Origin: Candidatus Poseidoniales archaeon
GTDB taxonomy: Archaea > Thermoplasmatota > Poseidoniia > Poseidoniales > Poseidoniaceae
Length of the DNA: 17,819 nucleotides
Direction of reading: 5' to 3'
Assembly: GCA_009887135.1 (NCBI GenBank)
Contig: QXYA01000088.1
Location: 1-17,819 of the forward strand
Position 1 is the first letter of the stretch; every line of letters starts with the position of its first letter. Below, in pieces: positions 6,429-14,042 of this stretch. The notes under the pieces were generated by a model. The model saw only the letters and a program-made list of their open reading frames with translations. It was not told where the DNA came from and ran no database searches. Position numbers and translations under genes: made by a program.

Positions 6429-7529
6429 ATGGAGCAAAAGGATGAGTTGATGGGAATCCCCCAACTTATTCACTTCAATGCAATGCTGATTACAGGCGCT
6501 TTGTTCATTGGTATCCTGTTGGCAGAGTATATGACAACTGATAACTCGATGTTCGTTATGGGGTTAATTCTTTTGCTTTCGCTTGGCCTGTTGGTTACCA
6601 GTGCAGATTTCTTTATTGAAGGAGCAAAGGGGTTGGCGAGAAGGGCAGGGATTGCTGAGATTGTTATTGGTTTGACAATTGTTTCGATCGGAACCTCGCT
6701 TCCAGAAATTCTCGTTACAAGTTCTGCAGCTCTCGATGCTGCGAATACTGCGGGATCAGCGGATTTCGCCATAGGGAGTATCCTTGGTTCTGTTTTGGTC
6801 CAGATAACTCTCATTCTAGGGATTGTCGTGATGACGAAGTCTGTGAAAGTCCGTCCTTCTTGGCTAAATAGAGATGGGATAATCATGCTTTTATCGGTGC
6901 TTTTACTCCTCTTTTTTATATGGACAAACGATACACTGGAACGTTGGGAAGGAGCAATTCTTTCCACATTGTACGTAACATACATTGTCTGGCTTTTGAT
7001 GAAAAGAGAAGCGATTCGTCTTGAGGAATTTGAAGATGCAGGCGAATATGAGATTAAAGGATCAAATTGGAGTTCTGCAGCATACACAATCATGATCATT
7101 TTAGGTCTTGGTTTTGCGATATATGCTGCGAATATACTCGTCGATAAGGCCTGCCATTTAGCGCTCGAACTTGACGTGCCTCATTCCGTAGTGGGTACGA
7201 CTGTTTCTGGTATCGGTACTTCCCTACCTGAACTAACAATCGCATTAATGGCTGCCAAGAGGAGCGAGGGTGTTGCGATTGGAACGCTCATTGGTTCAAA
7301 CATAACAGATCCCCTCCTCTCTATTGGTATGGCTTCAATGATTCATCCACTATCCATCAGCAAAGCCGACGATGGCCTTACAATGGAGATTATTGCTCCT
7401 GCAACAGTTTTAGGTGTTCTTCTAGCCTTAATATTCATGCGTAGGAGTTACAGATTTGAGCGCTGGGAAGGCGCATGTTTGGCTTTATTCTACCTTGTCT
7501 TCTTGGTCGTTTTACAACTCAATCGTTAG
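6429..7529 (+). CDS. CaCA-family sodium/calcium-type cation antiporter
   Basis: 366 residues from ATG 6429; GTG 6417 is an in-frame alternative. The protein has two inverted halves of about five membrane spans joined by a charged loop near 190-215 (MKREAIRLEEFEDAGEYE). Each half carries an alpha repeat: GTSLPE at 88-93 and again at 263-268, whose Glu residues bind the cation in this family. The second box of repeat 2 is GSNITD (289-294), keeping the Asn and the Asp seen in Na/Ca exchangers of the NCX_Mj type. In repeat 1 this box is GSVLVQ (120-125), so both Asn are replaced. The usual role is export of calcium or a related divalent ion driven by sodium or protons. The altered repeat makes ion choice and stoichiometry uncertain. 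It is divergent from the aquaporin gene. Confidence 0.92.
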   Translation: MEQKDELMGIPQLIHFNAMLITGALFIGILLAEYMTTDNSMFVMGLILLLSLGLLVTSADFFIEGAKGLARRAGIAEIVIGLTIVSIGTSLPEILVTSSAALDAANTAGSADFAIGSILGSVLVQITLILGIVVMTKSVKVRPSWLNRDGIIMLLSVLLLLFFIWTNDTLERWEGAILSTLYVTYIVWLLMKREAIRLEEFEDAGEYEIKGSNWSSAAYTIMIILGLGFAIYAANILVDKACHLALELDVPHSVVGTTVSGIGTSLPELTIALMAAKRSEGVAIGTLIGSNITDPLLSIGMASMIHPLSISKADDGLTMEIIAPATVLGVLLALIFMRRSYRFERWEGACLALFYLVFLVVLQLNR

Positions 7530-7575
7530 TTGAAACGAAATCAAGACTTATGTTTGGTCGCTCTGTGGGGGTGAC

Positions 7576-8724
7576 ATGGTCGACTTCCAACTCGATGAAA
7601 TGCAAGAGATGCTTCGTGAACTTGCTCATGAATTTGCAGTGGATGAAATACGCCCTCACGCAGAGCATTGGGATGAAGAATCTGTTTACCCAAAAGAAGT
7701 CATCCAAATGGCTCATGAGATGGGATTACTCAATCTCCACATTCCAGAGAAATACGGTGGGCCTGGACTAGGCTGCATGGAAGAAGTACTCGTCAATGAA
7801 GAACTTGCATGGGGAGATCCTGGTTTTGCTACTGCTGCTTATGCAACTGCACTGGCTTGCGCTCCAATCATCACTGGCGCAACTGAGGCTCAGAAAGATA
7901 TCTGGTTGCGAAAGGTGGCCGAAGAAGGCGCTCTCGCATCCTATGCCATTACAGAACCTGGGGCAGGATCTGATGTTGCAGCCATCAAAACAACTGCAGT
8001 TCGAGATGGAGATGAGTACGTCATCAATGGCTCAAAGATGTGGATTACTGGAGCAGGATACGCTGACTTTTTCTACGTTCTTGCCAAAACTGATCCTGAT
8101 GCTGGCTACAAAGGCATGTCTGGTTTCATTGTCGAATCGAATAGAGAAGGCCTTTCGCTTGGAAAGAAAGAAACCAATATGGGCCAACGATGCAGTGATA
8201 CTCGTAGTATATCGTTCGATAATGTACGTGTTCCTGCGAATCAACTCGTTGGTGAAAGCGAATCAGGTGGATGGATGAATGCAATGAGTGCCTTTGATTT
8301 AAGCCGACCAAACATTGCAGCACATGCAACAGGATTGTCCAGAGCTGCTTACGAGCATGCCTTGCAATACAGTAATGAGCGCCAAACCTTCGGTAAGCCT
8401 CTTCACCGTCATCAGGCAATTCAATTCATGCTTGCTGATATGAAAACGGATATTGAAGCCAGTCGTATGCTTACTTGGAAGTCTGCTTCAGAAGCAGATG
8501 CCAGCGTTAAAAATACAGAATCAGCAGCCCATGCAAAGCGATTTGCTTCTGATGCTGCAATGAAAATATCAACTGATGCAGTGCAAGTCTATGGTGGATA
8601 TGGTTATTCTGAGGAATACCCAGTCGCTCGCTTGATGAGAGCAGCAAAGGTCATGCAAATCTATGAGGGAAGTAGCCAAGTACAGCGTATGATCATTGGT
8701 CGGGAAATCACGAAGAACCTCTAG
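7576..8724 (+). CDS. acyl-CoA dehydrogenase, medium-chain (ACADM)-like
   Basis: 382 residues, the usual length. FAD-dependent alpha,beta-dehydrogenation of an acyl-CoA, with electrons passed to an electron-transfer flavoprotein. ACAD signature 1 is ITEPGAGSD (125-133) with KMWITGAG (154-161). Signature 2 is GGYGYSEEYPVARLMRAAK (340-358) leading to QIYEGSSQVQR (361-371), where E364 occupies the catalytic-base position of medium-chain enzymes. NMGQRCSDTR (201-210) and ERQTFGKPL (268-276) also closely recall mammalian MCAD. Chain length cannot be fixed from this; a branched-chain substrate is possible given the E1 gene about 1.8 kb upstream. ATG 7576 fits the family N-terminus. A GGTGA lies only one base before the ATG, too close for a normal ribosome-binding site. 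The last 17 bases overlap the convergent unknown gene. Confidence 0.95.
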   Translation: MVDFQLDEMQEMLRELAHEFAVDEIRPHAEHWDEESVYPKEVIQMAHEMGLLNLHIPEKYGGPGLGCMEEVLVNEELAWGDPGFATAAYATALACAPIITGATEAQKDIWLRKVAEEGALASYAITEPGAGSDVAAIKTTAVRDGDEYVINGSKMWITGAGYADFFYVLAKTDPDAGYKGMSGFIVESNREGLSLGKKETNMGQRCSDTRSISFDNVRVPANQLVGESESGGWMNAMSAFDLSRPNIAAHATGLSRAAYEHALQYSNERQTFGKPLHRHQAIQFMLADMKTDIEASRMLTWKSASEADASVKNTESAAHAKRFASDAAMKISTDAVQVYGGYGYSEEYPVARLMRAAKVMQIYEGSSQVQRMIIGREITKNL

Positions 8725-9421
8725 TTCGTTGGTCTTCTCGAACATCAAAGGCTCTCACAAGATGGTCAACCAAATCCTCTGCTCTATTCAGATCGGGGAA
8801 AAGGTCCTCTTCGACTTGGTCGATGTTATGTTCAAAATCAACGATATCTCCTTCGAGGTCCATAATCTGGAGCGAATTGAAGTACTCTTCCTCTTCTTCC
8901 CAATCCATTTCTTCTTCATCTTCATCATTCATGTCAATCATGTCCTGAGTGACAATCATCTCATCTTGAAACGTGAAAATATGTTCCAACCTGTTTCGAG
9001 GACAAATAATGAATTGGGCAACGAGGGCAATATCCATTGCTAATTCAATGTCATTACGTAAGCTGAGTGCCAGTGAGGCCAACTTATCGCCAATTGGAAG
9101 ATGGGTTTTTTGTTCATTGATGTTCAAACAAAGACTTGCAGTAAAATTTGAGTTTTTTGATTCGATATCTTTCTTCCACGCCGCACCAATGACCGAAGTA
9201 GACCACGTTTTCCTCCTCCGATTCGAGTTCTCACTCAGTCCTGGATGAGGTAATTGTTGCTTTGCTTTTACTTCGTAGTGTCTCCCTGAAGTACCCTTGA
9301 CTCGTACTTGAATCATCCCTTGGGAAAAGGTTTCTATCAAATGAAAGTGTTCCATTTGGCATATGCCTCTTAGAAATTCCATCGATTTTTCAAATGGTTC
9401 CGTACTTTCTTCTGAGGACAT
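8708..9421 (-). CDS. unknown protein with acidic, helical C-terminal region
   Basis: 237 residues from ATG 9421; a start at 9499 would add 26 residues that overlap the divergent mocA gene, so I prefer the internal Met (MSSEESTEPF). I do not recognise the family. Residues 1-60 look like a small mixed fold ending in VRVKGTSGRHYEVKAKQQ (39-56). Residues 68-85 are basic (NRRRKTW, AAWKKD). Residues 105-140 form a hydrophobic helix-rich part (GDKLASLALSLRNDIELAMD). Residues 163-180 are strongly acidic, followed by an amphipathic acidic region that may be a coiled coil. There is no signal peptide or membrane span, so it is probably cytoplasmic. The acidic tail could contact nucleic-acid-binding proteins or cations, but this is a guess. 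It is divergent from mocA (59-base gap) and overlaps the end of the acyl-CoA dehydrogenase gene. Confidence 0.75.
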   Translation of the reverse strand: MSSEESTEPFEKSMEFLRGICQMEHFHLIETFSQGMIQVRVKGTSGRHYEVKAKQQLPHPGLSENSNRRRKTWSTSVIGAAWKKDIESKNSNFTASLCLNINEQKTHLPIGDKLASLALSLRNDIELAMDIALVAQFIICPRNRLEHIFTFQDEMIVTQDMIDMNDEDEEEMDWEEEEEYFNSLQIMDLEGDIVDFEHNIDQVEEDLFPDLNRAEDLVDHLVRAFDVREDQRTRGSS

Positions 9422-9480
9422 GGAACTTCTAATCTTCGACTGTTTATGAACAGAAATCTGAATGTACTTGCTGCTTACGC

Positions 9481-10074
9481 ATGAGCATGGCCAAGGCAAT
9501 TGAGGTGTTAGTCCTAGCAGCTGGTCTCTCGAAAAGACTTGGTCAGCACAAGGCTATGATCGATATCAATGGCCATCCATTGGTTCATCATATCGTGAAT
9601 AGGCTTCATCGATCTGGAATGACATCCATTACTTCAGTGACGAACAGTGACCTTCTCGCAGATGTTATGCTTGCATGTCCAAGCGTAAATGTCGTTCTTA
9701 ATCCGTCTCCAGAGTTAGGTCGTACAGAATCGATACGATGCGGTCTTCGTTCGATGATTGAACGACTTGGTTCCTTGCCTAAACGGGTTCTCATTGTTCC
9801 AATTGATCGGCCTGGATGGGATGAGAACATAATCCAGTCGTTAGTTGATCTTGGGATTTCGACATATCCAGTCTCATCTAGAAAGGGTGGTCACCCTCTT
9901 TACTTGGAAGAAGAAGACATACGTTCAGTTTATCTTTCAAAGGGAGATGTTCCACTCAAGGATATTGTAAACTGTCAAGCGGTTGAGGTTGACTTCGATT
10001 CATTGCATCTGAATATCGATACTCCCGATGATTTAGAATTACTCAATGCTGTTGCTAAGGAACCTTGGTTCTAA
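9481..10074 (+). CDS. mocA: MocA/MobA-like molybdenum cofactor nucleotidyltransferase
   Basis: 197 residues. Transfers a nucleotide (CTP for MocA, GTP for MobA) to molybdopterin-bound molybdenum. Motifs in order: LAAGLSKRLGQHK at 12-24 (nucleotide-binding loop with the key Lys), NPSPELGRTESIRCGL at 74-89, PIDRPGW at 107-113 with the metal-binding Asp D109, KGGHPLYL at 135-142, GDVPLKDI at 155-162 and NIDTPDDL at 178-185. The GHP and DTPDDL boxes suit the MocA subgroup that makes the cytosine dinucleotide form for molybdenum hydroxylases. The adjacent xdhC gene supports this. There is no Shine-Dalgarno sequence before ATG 9481, so a leaderless mRNA is likely. Confidence 0.88.
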   Translation: MSMAKAIEVLVLAAGLSKRLGQHKAMIDINGHPLVHHIVNRLHRSGMTSITSVTNSDLLADVMLACPSVNVVLNPSPELGRTESIRCGLRSMIERLGSLPKRVLIVPIDRPGWDENIIQSLVDLGISTYPVSSRKGGHPLYLEEEDIRSVYLSKGDVPLKDIVNCQAVEVDFDSLHLNIDTPDDLELLNAVAKEPWF

Positions 10075-10105
10075 GGGCAAACCGTATGTGTATCAATCAC
10101 AACGG

Positions 10106-10978
10106 ATGGATATGACCGCAAGGGTACTGGGATGGGTGTTGGAACAGTTACAACACAACTCATCGGTAGTTCTCGCTTCAGTCGTTGCAACAAAAGGTAG
10201 TGTGCCTGGTAAATCTGGTGCACGGCTTGCGATGAGAAAAGACAACACCTGGATTGGTACAGTTGGTGGTGCTGGTTTGGAAAAGAGGATACTCAGCCGA
10301 TGTGAAGAGTTGCTTACTCAGTCTACAACCACGTCTGAGGTGGTAACGTTTGGTTTAAACAAAGGTGCGAAGGGCTATGAAGTTCAACCTCTTGACTCTC
10401 TTTGCGGTGGACAAGTAACCATCGCGTTGGAGTTGATGATGCCAATGCCACACATACTTTTGATGGGAGGGGGGCATTGCTCAGAAGCTATTTCCAAACT
10501 GCTTCCATTAACGGGTTGGAATTATTCAGTTCAAGATACACGCGAAGCGTTTGCACATTCGGGACTGTATCCGGATGCAGTTGAATTACACGCAATGGGC
10601 GTGGTTGATTTCTTTGAAAATGAGACGCATGAACGTCTGTCTCGCTTTTCAGATATCCTTCTTCTGGGGCACGATTATCAAGAAGATCTTGAGCGTTTAA
10701 AGATGATTTTACACACTGCTCAATCAAGCAAATCTTCCCTCGATGGTAACGAATTTCCACGAATTGGTGCCATAGGAAGTCGCTCTAAGTGGCAAACCTT
10801 TGCATCCGCTTGCATCGATGATGGAATTGAACAAGCATACCTTTCAGATGTTCGATGTCCAATTGGCCTCAATGTTGGAGCAGATTCTCCAGAAGAGATT
10901 GCGATTGCAGTACTTGCAGAGATTCTTTCACTGCACAAAGGCGTCGATGTTGATTCACCAACATGGCGAGAAAAGTAG
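10106..10978 (+). CDS. xdhC: XdhC/CoxF-family molybdenum cofactor insertion chaperone
   Basis: 290 residues from ATG 10106; an in-frame ATG at 10046 would overlap mocA and add 20 unconserved residues. XdhC proteins bind molybdenum cofactor and help sulfurate it and insert it into xanthine dehydrogenase-type enzymes. N-terminal domain: ASVVATKGSVPGKSGAR (24-40), GTVGGAGLEKRI (51-62) and DSLCGGQV (97-104) with the conserved Cys C100. C-terminal Rossmann domain: ILLMGGGHCSEAISKL (117-132) with an acidic QDTRE (143-147), LLLGHDYQEDLERL (185-198), IGAIGSRSKW (220-229), and the family tail CPIGLNVGADSPEEIAIAVLAEIL (251-274; PIGL, SPEEIA, AEI). Both halves are complete. It follows mocA by about 30 bases and overlaps the next gene by 16 bases, indicating an operon. 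No molybdenum hydroxylase subunit is in the window. Confidence 0.92.
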   Translation: MDMTARVLGWVLEQLQHNSSVVLASVVATKGSVPGKSGARLAMRKDNTWIGTVGGAGLEKRILSRCEELLTQSTTTSEVVTFGLNKGAKGYEVQPLDSLCGGQVTIALELMMPMPHILLMGGGHCSEAISKLLPLTGWNYSVQDTREAFAHSGLYPDAVELHAMGVVDFFENETHERLSRFSDILLLGHDYQEDLERLKMILHTAQSSKSSLDGNEFPRIGAIGSRSKWQTFASACIDDGIEQAYLSDVRCPIGLNVGADSPEEIAIAVLAEILSLHKGVDVDSPTWREK

Positions 10979-12069
10979 GTCTTAACATGGTATCAATGGA
11001 TGAGTCTTGGACTCTTCGAAACGGTATGGTCATCCCTCACCGTTCAGTACTTGCTGCTATGACCAATAAACAGAGTCATGATGACGGTTGCCTTTCAGAC
11101 AATGAAATCAATTTTCTGAAAAGAAGGGCCAAGGGCGGTTTTGGAATCATTACGACAGCAGCTTCCCATGTTCAAGAATCTGGTCAAGGTTGGACTGGGG
11201 AAATGGGGGTATGGGGTGATCATCATGTTCCTGGTCTCTCTCGTCTGGCTGATGAAATTCGTCGATATGGATCTAAGAGTTTTGTTCAGTTATTCCATGG
11301 AGGGATGAGGAGCCCATCTTCGCTTACAGGACAACAACCGGTTTCAGCAAGTGAAAACTTCATCTCAGATTCACAAGGAACTTCTCGCCCAATGACTCTA
11401 GAGGAAGTGAACGAAACAATCGCTTCGTTTGCCAATGCTGCAAAACGATGCGAAGAAGCAGGGTTCGATGGAGTAGAACTTCATGGGGCGCACGGTTATC
11501 TTATCGCCCAATTCCTTGGTGCTAAGACCAACAGAAGAACAGATGAATTTGGAGGAGATGTGGTTCAAAGAATGACATTTCTCAACAAGATAATTGACGC
11601 AATACGAGCGATTGTCTCTTCGAAGTTCTCTCTTCTTGTGCGGCTATCACCGGTTTCAGATGACATAGGAATCACTCTGGAAGATACGCTCATTGTCTGC
11701 GAATCATTACTTTCTAAATCTATAGAAGGGCTGCATATATCGTGTTGGGATGTATTCGAAGAGCATACGAAGGGACTGACTCTTACAAAAGAAATCTCAC
11801 AATTCATTGATCACCGTATACCGATTATTTCCACGGGTTCTGTATGGACAGGTAATGATGCCCAATTTTTACTCGAAGAAGGGGCTGACGCAGTCGGTGT
11901 CGCTCGGGTTGCTTTGCCATTCCCAGATTGGCCTCTTTCCAGCGCTTCCACGGACTACGCCCCTGCAAAGCCTCCTTTCACTCCTCAGAAGTTAATCGAT
12001 GCTGATTTAAGCCCTCTCTTTGTTGATTACATGAGAAGATGGAAAGGATTCGTTACTGATGGGAGATGA
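10963..12069 (+). CDS. NADH:flavin oxidoreductase / Old Yellow Enzyme family, single-domain
   Basis: 368 residues; starts at 10987 or 10996 are also possible because the first residues are not conserved. FMN TIM barrel that reduces activated C=C bonds or dienoyl-type substrates using NAD(P)H. Seen: MTNKQSHDDG (33-42), GGFGIITTAASHV (58-70), FVQLFHGG with Q109 and H112, ELHGAHGYLIAQFL (172-185) with H174, H177 and Y179, TNRRTDEFGG (189-198), LVRLSP with R227, ISTGSVW (289-295) and VARVALPFP (313-321) for phosphate binding. It ends after the barrel, so it lacks the Fe-S cluster and the FAD/NAD domain of 2,4-dienoyl-CoA reductase. Overlap of 16 bases with xdhC implies co-transcription, which is unusual for this family. 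The substrate is unknown. Confidence 0.9.
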   Translation: MARKVGLNMVSMDESWTLRNGMVIPHRSVLAAMTNKQSHDDGCLSDNEINFLKRRAKGGFGIITTAASHVQESGQGWTGEMGVWGDHHVPGLSRLADEIRRYGSKSFVQLFHGGMRSPSSLTGQQPVSASENFISDSQGTSRPMTLEEVNETIASFANAAKRCEEAGFDGVELHGAHGYLIAQFLGAKTNRRTDEFGGDVVQRMTFLNKIIDAIRAIVSSKFSLLVRLSPVSDDIGITLEDTLIVCESLLSKSIEGLHISCWDVFEEHTKGLTLTKEISQFIDHRIPIISTGSVWTGNDAQFLLEEGADAVGVARVALPFPDWPLSSASTDYAPAKPPFTPQKLIDADLSPLFVDYMRRWKGFVTDGR

Positions 12070-12601
12070 AAATCCTTTTCCTGAAATATGCAAGTTCTTG
12101 AATTGATTCGAGTATGTCATCGAGAGCTAAGTGGGCTCCTTTCTTGTTAAATCGTGATACTTCGGGATACCATCTTCGTCCAAGTTCCTTAACAGTTGAT
12201 ACATCGATCATCCTGTAATGAAGGAATTCAACAATTTCAGGCATTTGTTTTTGGAGGAAGAGGCGATCATTCCATACTGAGTTTCCGCATAGTGGGGCTG
12301 TGTTTTCATTTACATGTTCACGAAGAAATTCCATCGTCTGCCGTTCTGCTTCTTCCACTGTGACCGAGTTATTGCGAACACGCTCAACCAAACCACTTCG
12401 ATTATGATGTCGAGTATTCCATTCATCCATTCCTTCCAAAAGCGTCTCTTCGACTGAAACTGCTAGGTTGGGGCCTTCTGCGATGATGTTTAATTCACCA
12501 TCTGTAATGACCGTAGCAATCTCTATGATTTTCTCTTTAGAGATGTCTAAACCCGTCATCTCCAAATCAATCCAGACCATACGGTCATCTCTATTCTCCA
12601 T
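12053..12601 (-). CDS. orn: oligoribonuclease (DEDDh 3'-5' exonuclease)
   Basis: 182 residues, the family's normal size. Degrades short RNA, mainly dinucleotides, to mononucleotides in the cytoplasm. All DEDDh residues are present: D12 and E14 in VWIDLEMTGLD (9-19), D112 in GNSVWNDRLFL (106-116), and H157 with D162 in HLALDDILESI (157-167). The conserved YRMIDVSTVKELGRRWYP (129-146) matches E. coli and human homologues closely. The start Met gives the usual short lead before WIDLEMTGL; Met8 (12580) is an alternative. The last 17 bases overlap the convergent flavin oxidoreductase gene. Oligoribonuclease is best known from gamma- and beta-proteobacteria, actinobacteria and eukaryotes. If the host is an archaeon, transfer is a reasonable suspicion. 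Confidence 0.95.
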   Translation of the reverse strand: MENRDDRMVWIDLEMTGLDISKEKIIEIATVITDGELNIIAEGPNLAVSVEETLLEGMDEWNTRHHNRSGLVERVRNNSVTVEEAERQTMEFLREHVNENTAPLCGNSVWNDRLFLQKQMPEIVEFLHYRMIDVSTVKELGRRWYPEVSRFNKKGAHLALDDILESIQELAYFRKRIFISHQ

Positions 12602-12722
12602 GATGTAGCCAACAAGTCAGAGCATTTGAAGTCGGCGCAGAGTTCTTGATACACCCATGCTACGACACGGTATGGCGGATGCCTCCGATGTTCTTGATGC
12701 GGTGCTCTTGGAAGTGATTCCA
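12602..12722. promoter_or_regulatory. divergent intergenic region between oligoribonuclease and subtilase genes
   Basis: About 120 bases separate the two starts and must hold both promoters, but I see no clear TATA-like box, operator or ribosome-binding site. The part from 12657 is open in the subtilase frame and could encode up to 22 extra N-terminal residues (MLRHGMADASDVLDAVLLEV). GTTCTTGAT occurs twice (12642-12650, 12690-12698), probably by chance. Confidence 0.35.
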
Positions 12723-14042
12723 ATGCCTAGGAAACCAATTGCTTTTGGCCTTACTGCTCTAATTTTCAGTGTGATATTCTTTGCATATATCGCACATGAA
12801 TTTACTGCAGATTCGAGTTCAAGTCCTGTGATTGTTGAGCAAAACACATCCACCGATTGGCGTCACTATTCCGTAGTAGCACCGATTGATACGGGCATAA
12901 ACGTCTATCACGACCACTTTCGTACCGATGAGATTTATCCCAATTGGCTTTTGGAACAGTTGGGTGTAACAATGACCTGTGGTATCACATTTGAGGGAAG
13001 TTGGCAAGAACGGTATGAAGCAGACAGAGAAACCTGCTGGGATGTCATTACCACCAGTGATATCGTCTATTTTTATGGCACTAAAATTATTGGAACTTCA
13101 CCTGATGGTGGAACAAATATCCACATCTTGGATGATCCTGAAGATGGCCACGGAACAGCAGTAACGGGGGCAGTTCTCGATGCAAATCCAGATGCGGTCA
13201 TTTTCTTTGTTGAAGGTTTTTCCACCGAAGCAGTTCTTGCAGCATCAAATCAACCTCTTGTTGATATTATCTCAACATCGTTTGGGGCCATCGGTTCACT
13301 GCCAGTTCCAGGAATTGAAACGGCAACCTACGAGGCAGTTGTTGTTCAAAATAAAATTCATACAGGGGCAGCAGATAATTCACCTTCCCCAGCTATTCAA
13401 GATGCCACAGCAGGGCCTCCTTGGTCCATTGGAATTTCTGGATATGCAGAGGAAGGAGATGACCAAAAAGAAACCATGAGCGGTTCATATCCAGATATCG
13501 CTGCGGATTGGACACAACTCTTGCCGAATCACGACGATACTGATGGCTATCATGAGACGTCCGGGACTTCCTTTGCTACACCACGCACTGCTGGGATTCT
13601 TTCGTTTGTTCTCCATCAACTACGAGATGAATTTGGCGATTGGGGTTCTGGTGCTTCAGATGAACGAGGAGGTTATCTCGTCAACGGAGCTTCATCGGAT
13701 GAATCCTCTTTCACAATGAGAAACTCAGAAATGCGTCATGCATTGAATATGTCTGCCTGGTATCCAACGTTCACTACATGGGATCCTATATCAGGGACAA
13801 CACCCATGTCTCCTGTTGCTCCATGCACTCAGGTTGGATGGGGTGTAGTCAACCTCTCGAATATAGATCCAATCATCAAGCATCTTAATGGGACTGAGGA
13901 AATGGATAACAGACCTTCTGATGTCGTTCTCTGCATGGATGTTAATCAACAGATGAGGGAAGCATATTGGGACGCTTACCCAACAACAGTTGTCGAAACG
14001 AAATCATACGTTCCGTATGCAGCAATCTTCAGAGAAGAATGA
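12723..14042 (+). CDS. membrane-anchored or secreted subtilisin-like serine protease (S8)
   Basis: 439 residues from ATG 12723, chosen because it gives MPRK followed by a hydrophobic segment (about 7-26), a classic signal or anchor; ATG 12657 would add 22 residues. The subtilase triad is complete in order: D56 in APIDTGIN, H143 in DGHGTAVTG, S283 in GTSFATP. N219 in AADNS fits the oxyanion position. The catalytic domain spans about 49-300. A further 140 residues include a Trp/Thr-rich stretch. There are five Cys (86, 105, 368, 404 and the region around them is extracellular), so disulfides are possible. There is no obvious propeptide of the usual 70-80 residues, as the domain starts about 25 residues after the hydrophobic segment. 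It probably acts outside the membrane on proteins or peptides. It abuts the convergent membrane-protein gene. Confidence 0.9.
   Translation: MPRKPIAFGLTALIFSVIFFAYIAHEFTADSSSSPVIVEQNTSTDWRHYSVVAPIDTGINVYHDHFRTDEIYPNWLLEQLGVTMTCGITFEGSWQERYEADRETCWDVITTSDIVYFYGTKIIGTSPDGGTNIHILDDPEDGHGTAVTGAVLDANPDAVIFFVEGFSTEAVLAASNQPLVDIISTSFGAIGSLPVPGIETATYEAVVVQNKIHTGAADNSPSPAIQDATAGPPWSIGISGYAEEGDDQKETMSGSYPDIAADWTQLLPNHDDTDGYHETSGTSFATPRTAGILSFVLHQLRDEFGDWGSGASDERGGYLVNGASSDESSFTMRNSEMRHALNMSAWYPTFTTWDPISGTTPMSPVAPCTQVGWGVVNLSNIDPIIKHLNGTEEMDNRPSDVVLCMDVNQQMREAYWDAYPTTVVETKSYVPYAAIFREE

Noticed and set aside
6470..7099. 209-codon open frame on the minus strand inside the antiporter gene
   Set aside because: It is an antisense shadow: the plus-strand frame encodes a complete, motif-bearing antiporter, and the minus product has no recognisable features.
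9422..9499. Longer start for the unknown acidic protein, overlapping mocA
   Set aside because: It would overlap the divergent mocA start, and the added residues (with CSC and KYIQIS) look like promoter-region translation.
10046..10105. Longer start for XdhC overlapping mocA
   Set aside because: The extra 20 residues carry no XdhC-family motif, and ATG 10106 places the conserved domain at the usual distance.
12642..12698. Direct repeat GTTCTTGAT, 48 bases apart
   Set aside because: Nine bases and no matching flanks; expected by chance in this amount of sequence.
12617..12853. Minus-strand open frame across the oligoribonuclease/subtilase gap, with basic end (SRTLRRLQML)
   Set aside because: More than half lies antisense to the subtilase signal region, and its product matches nothing I know.
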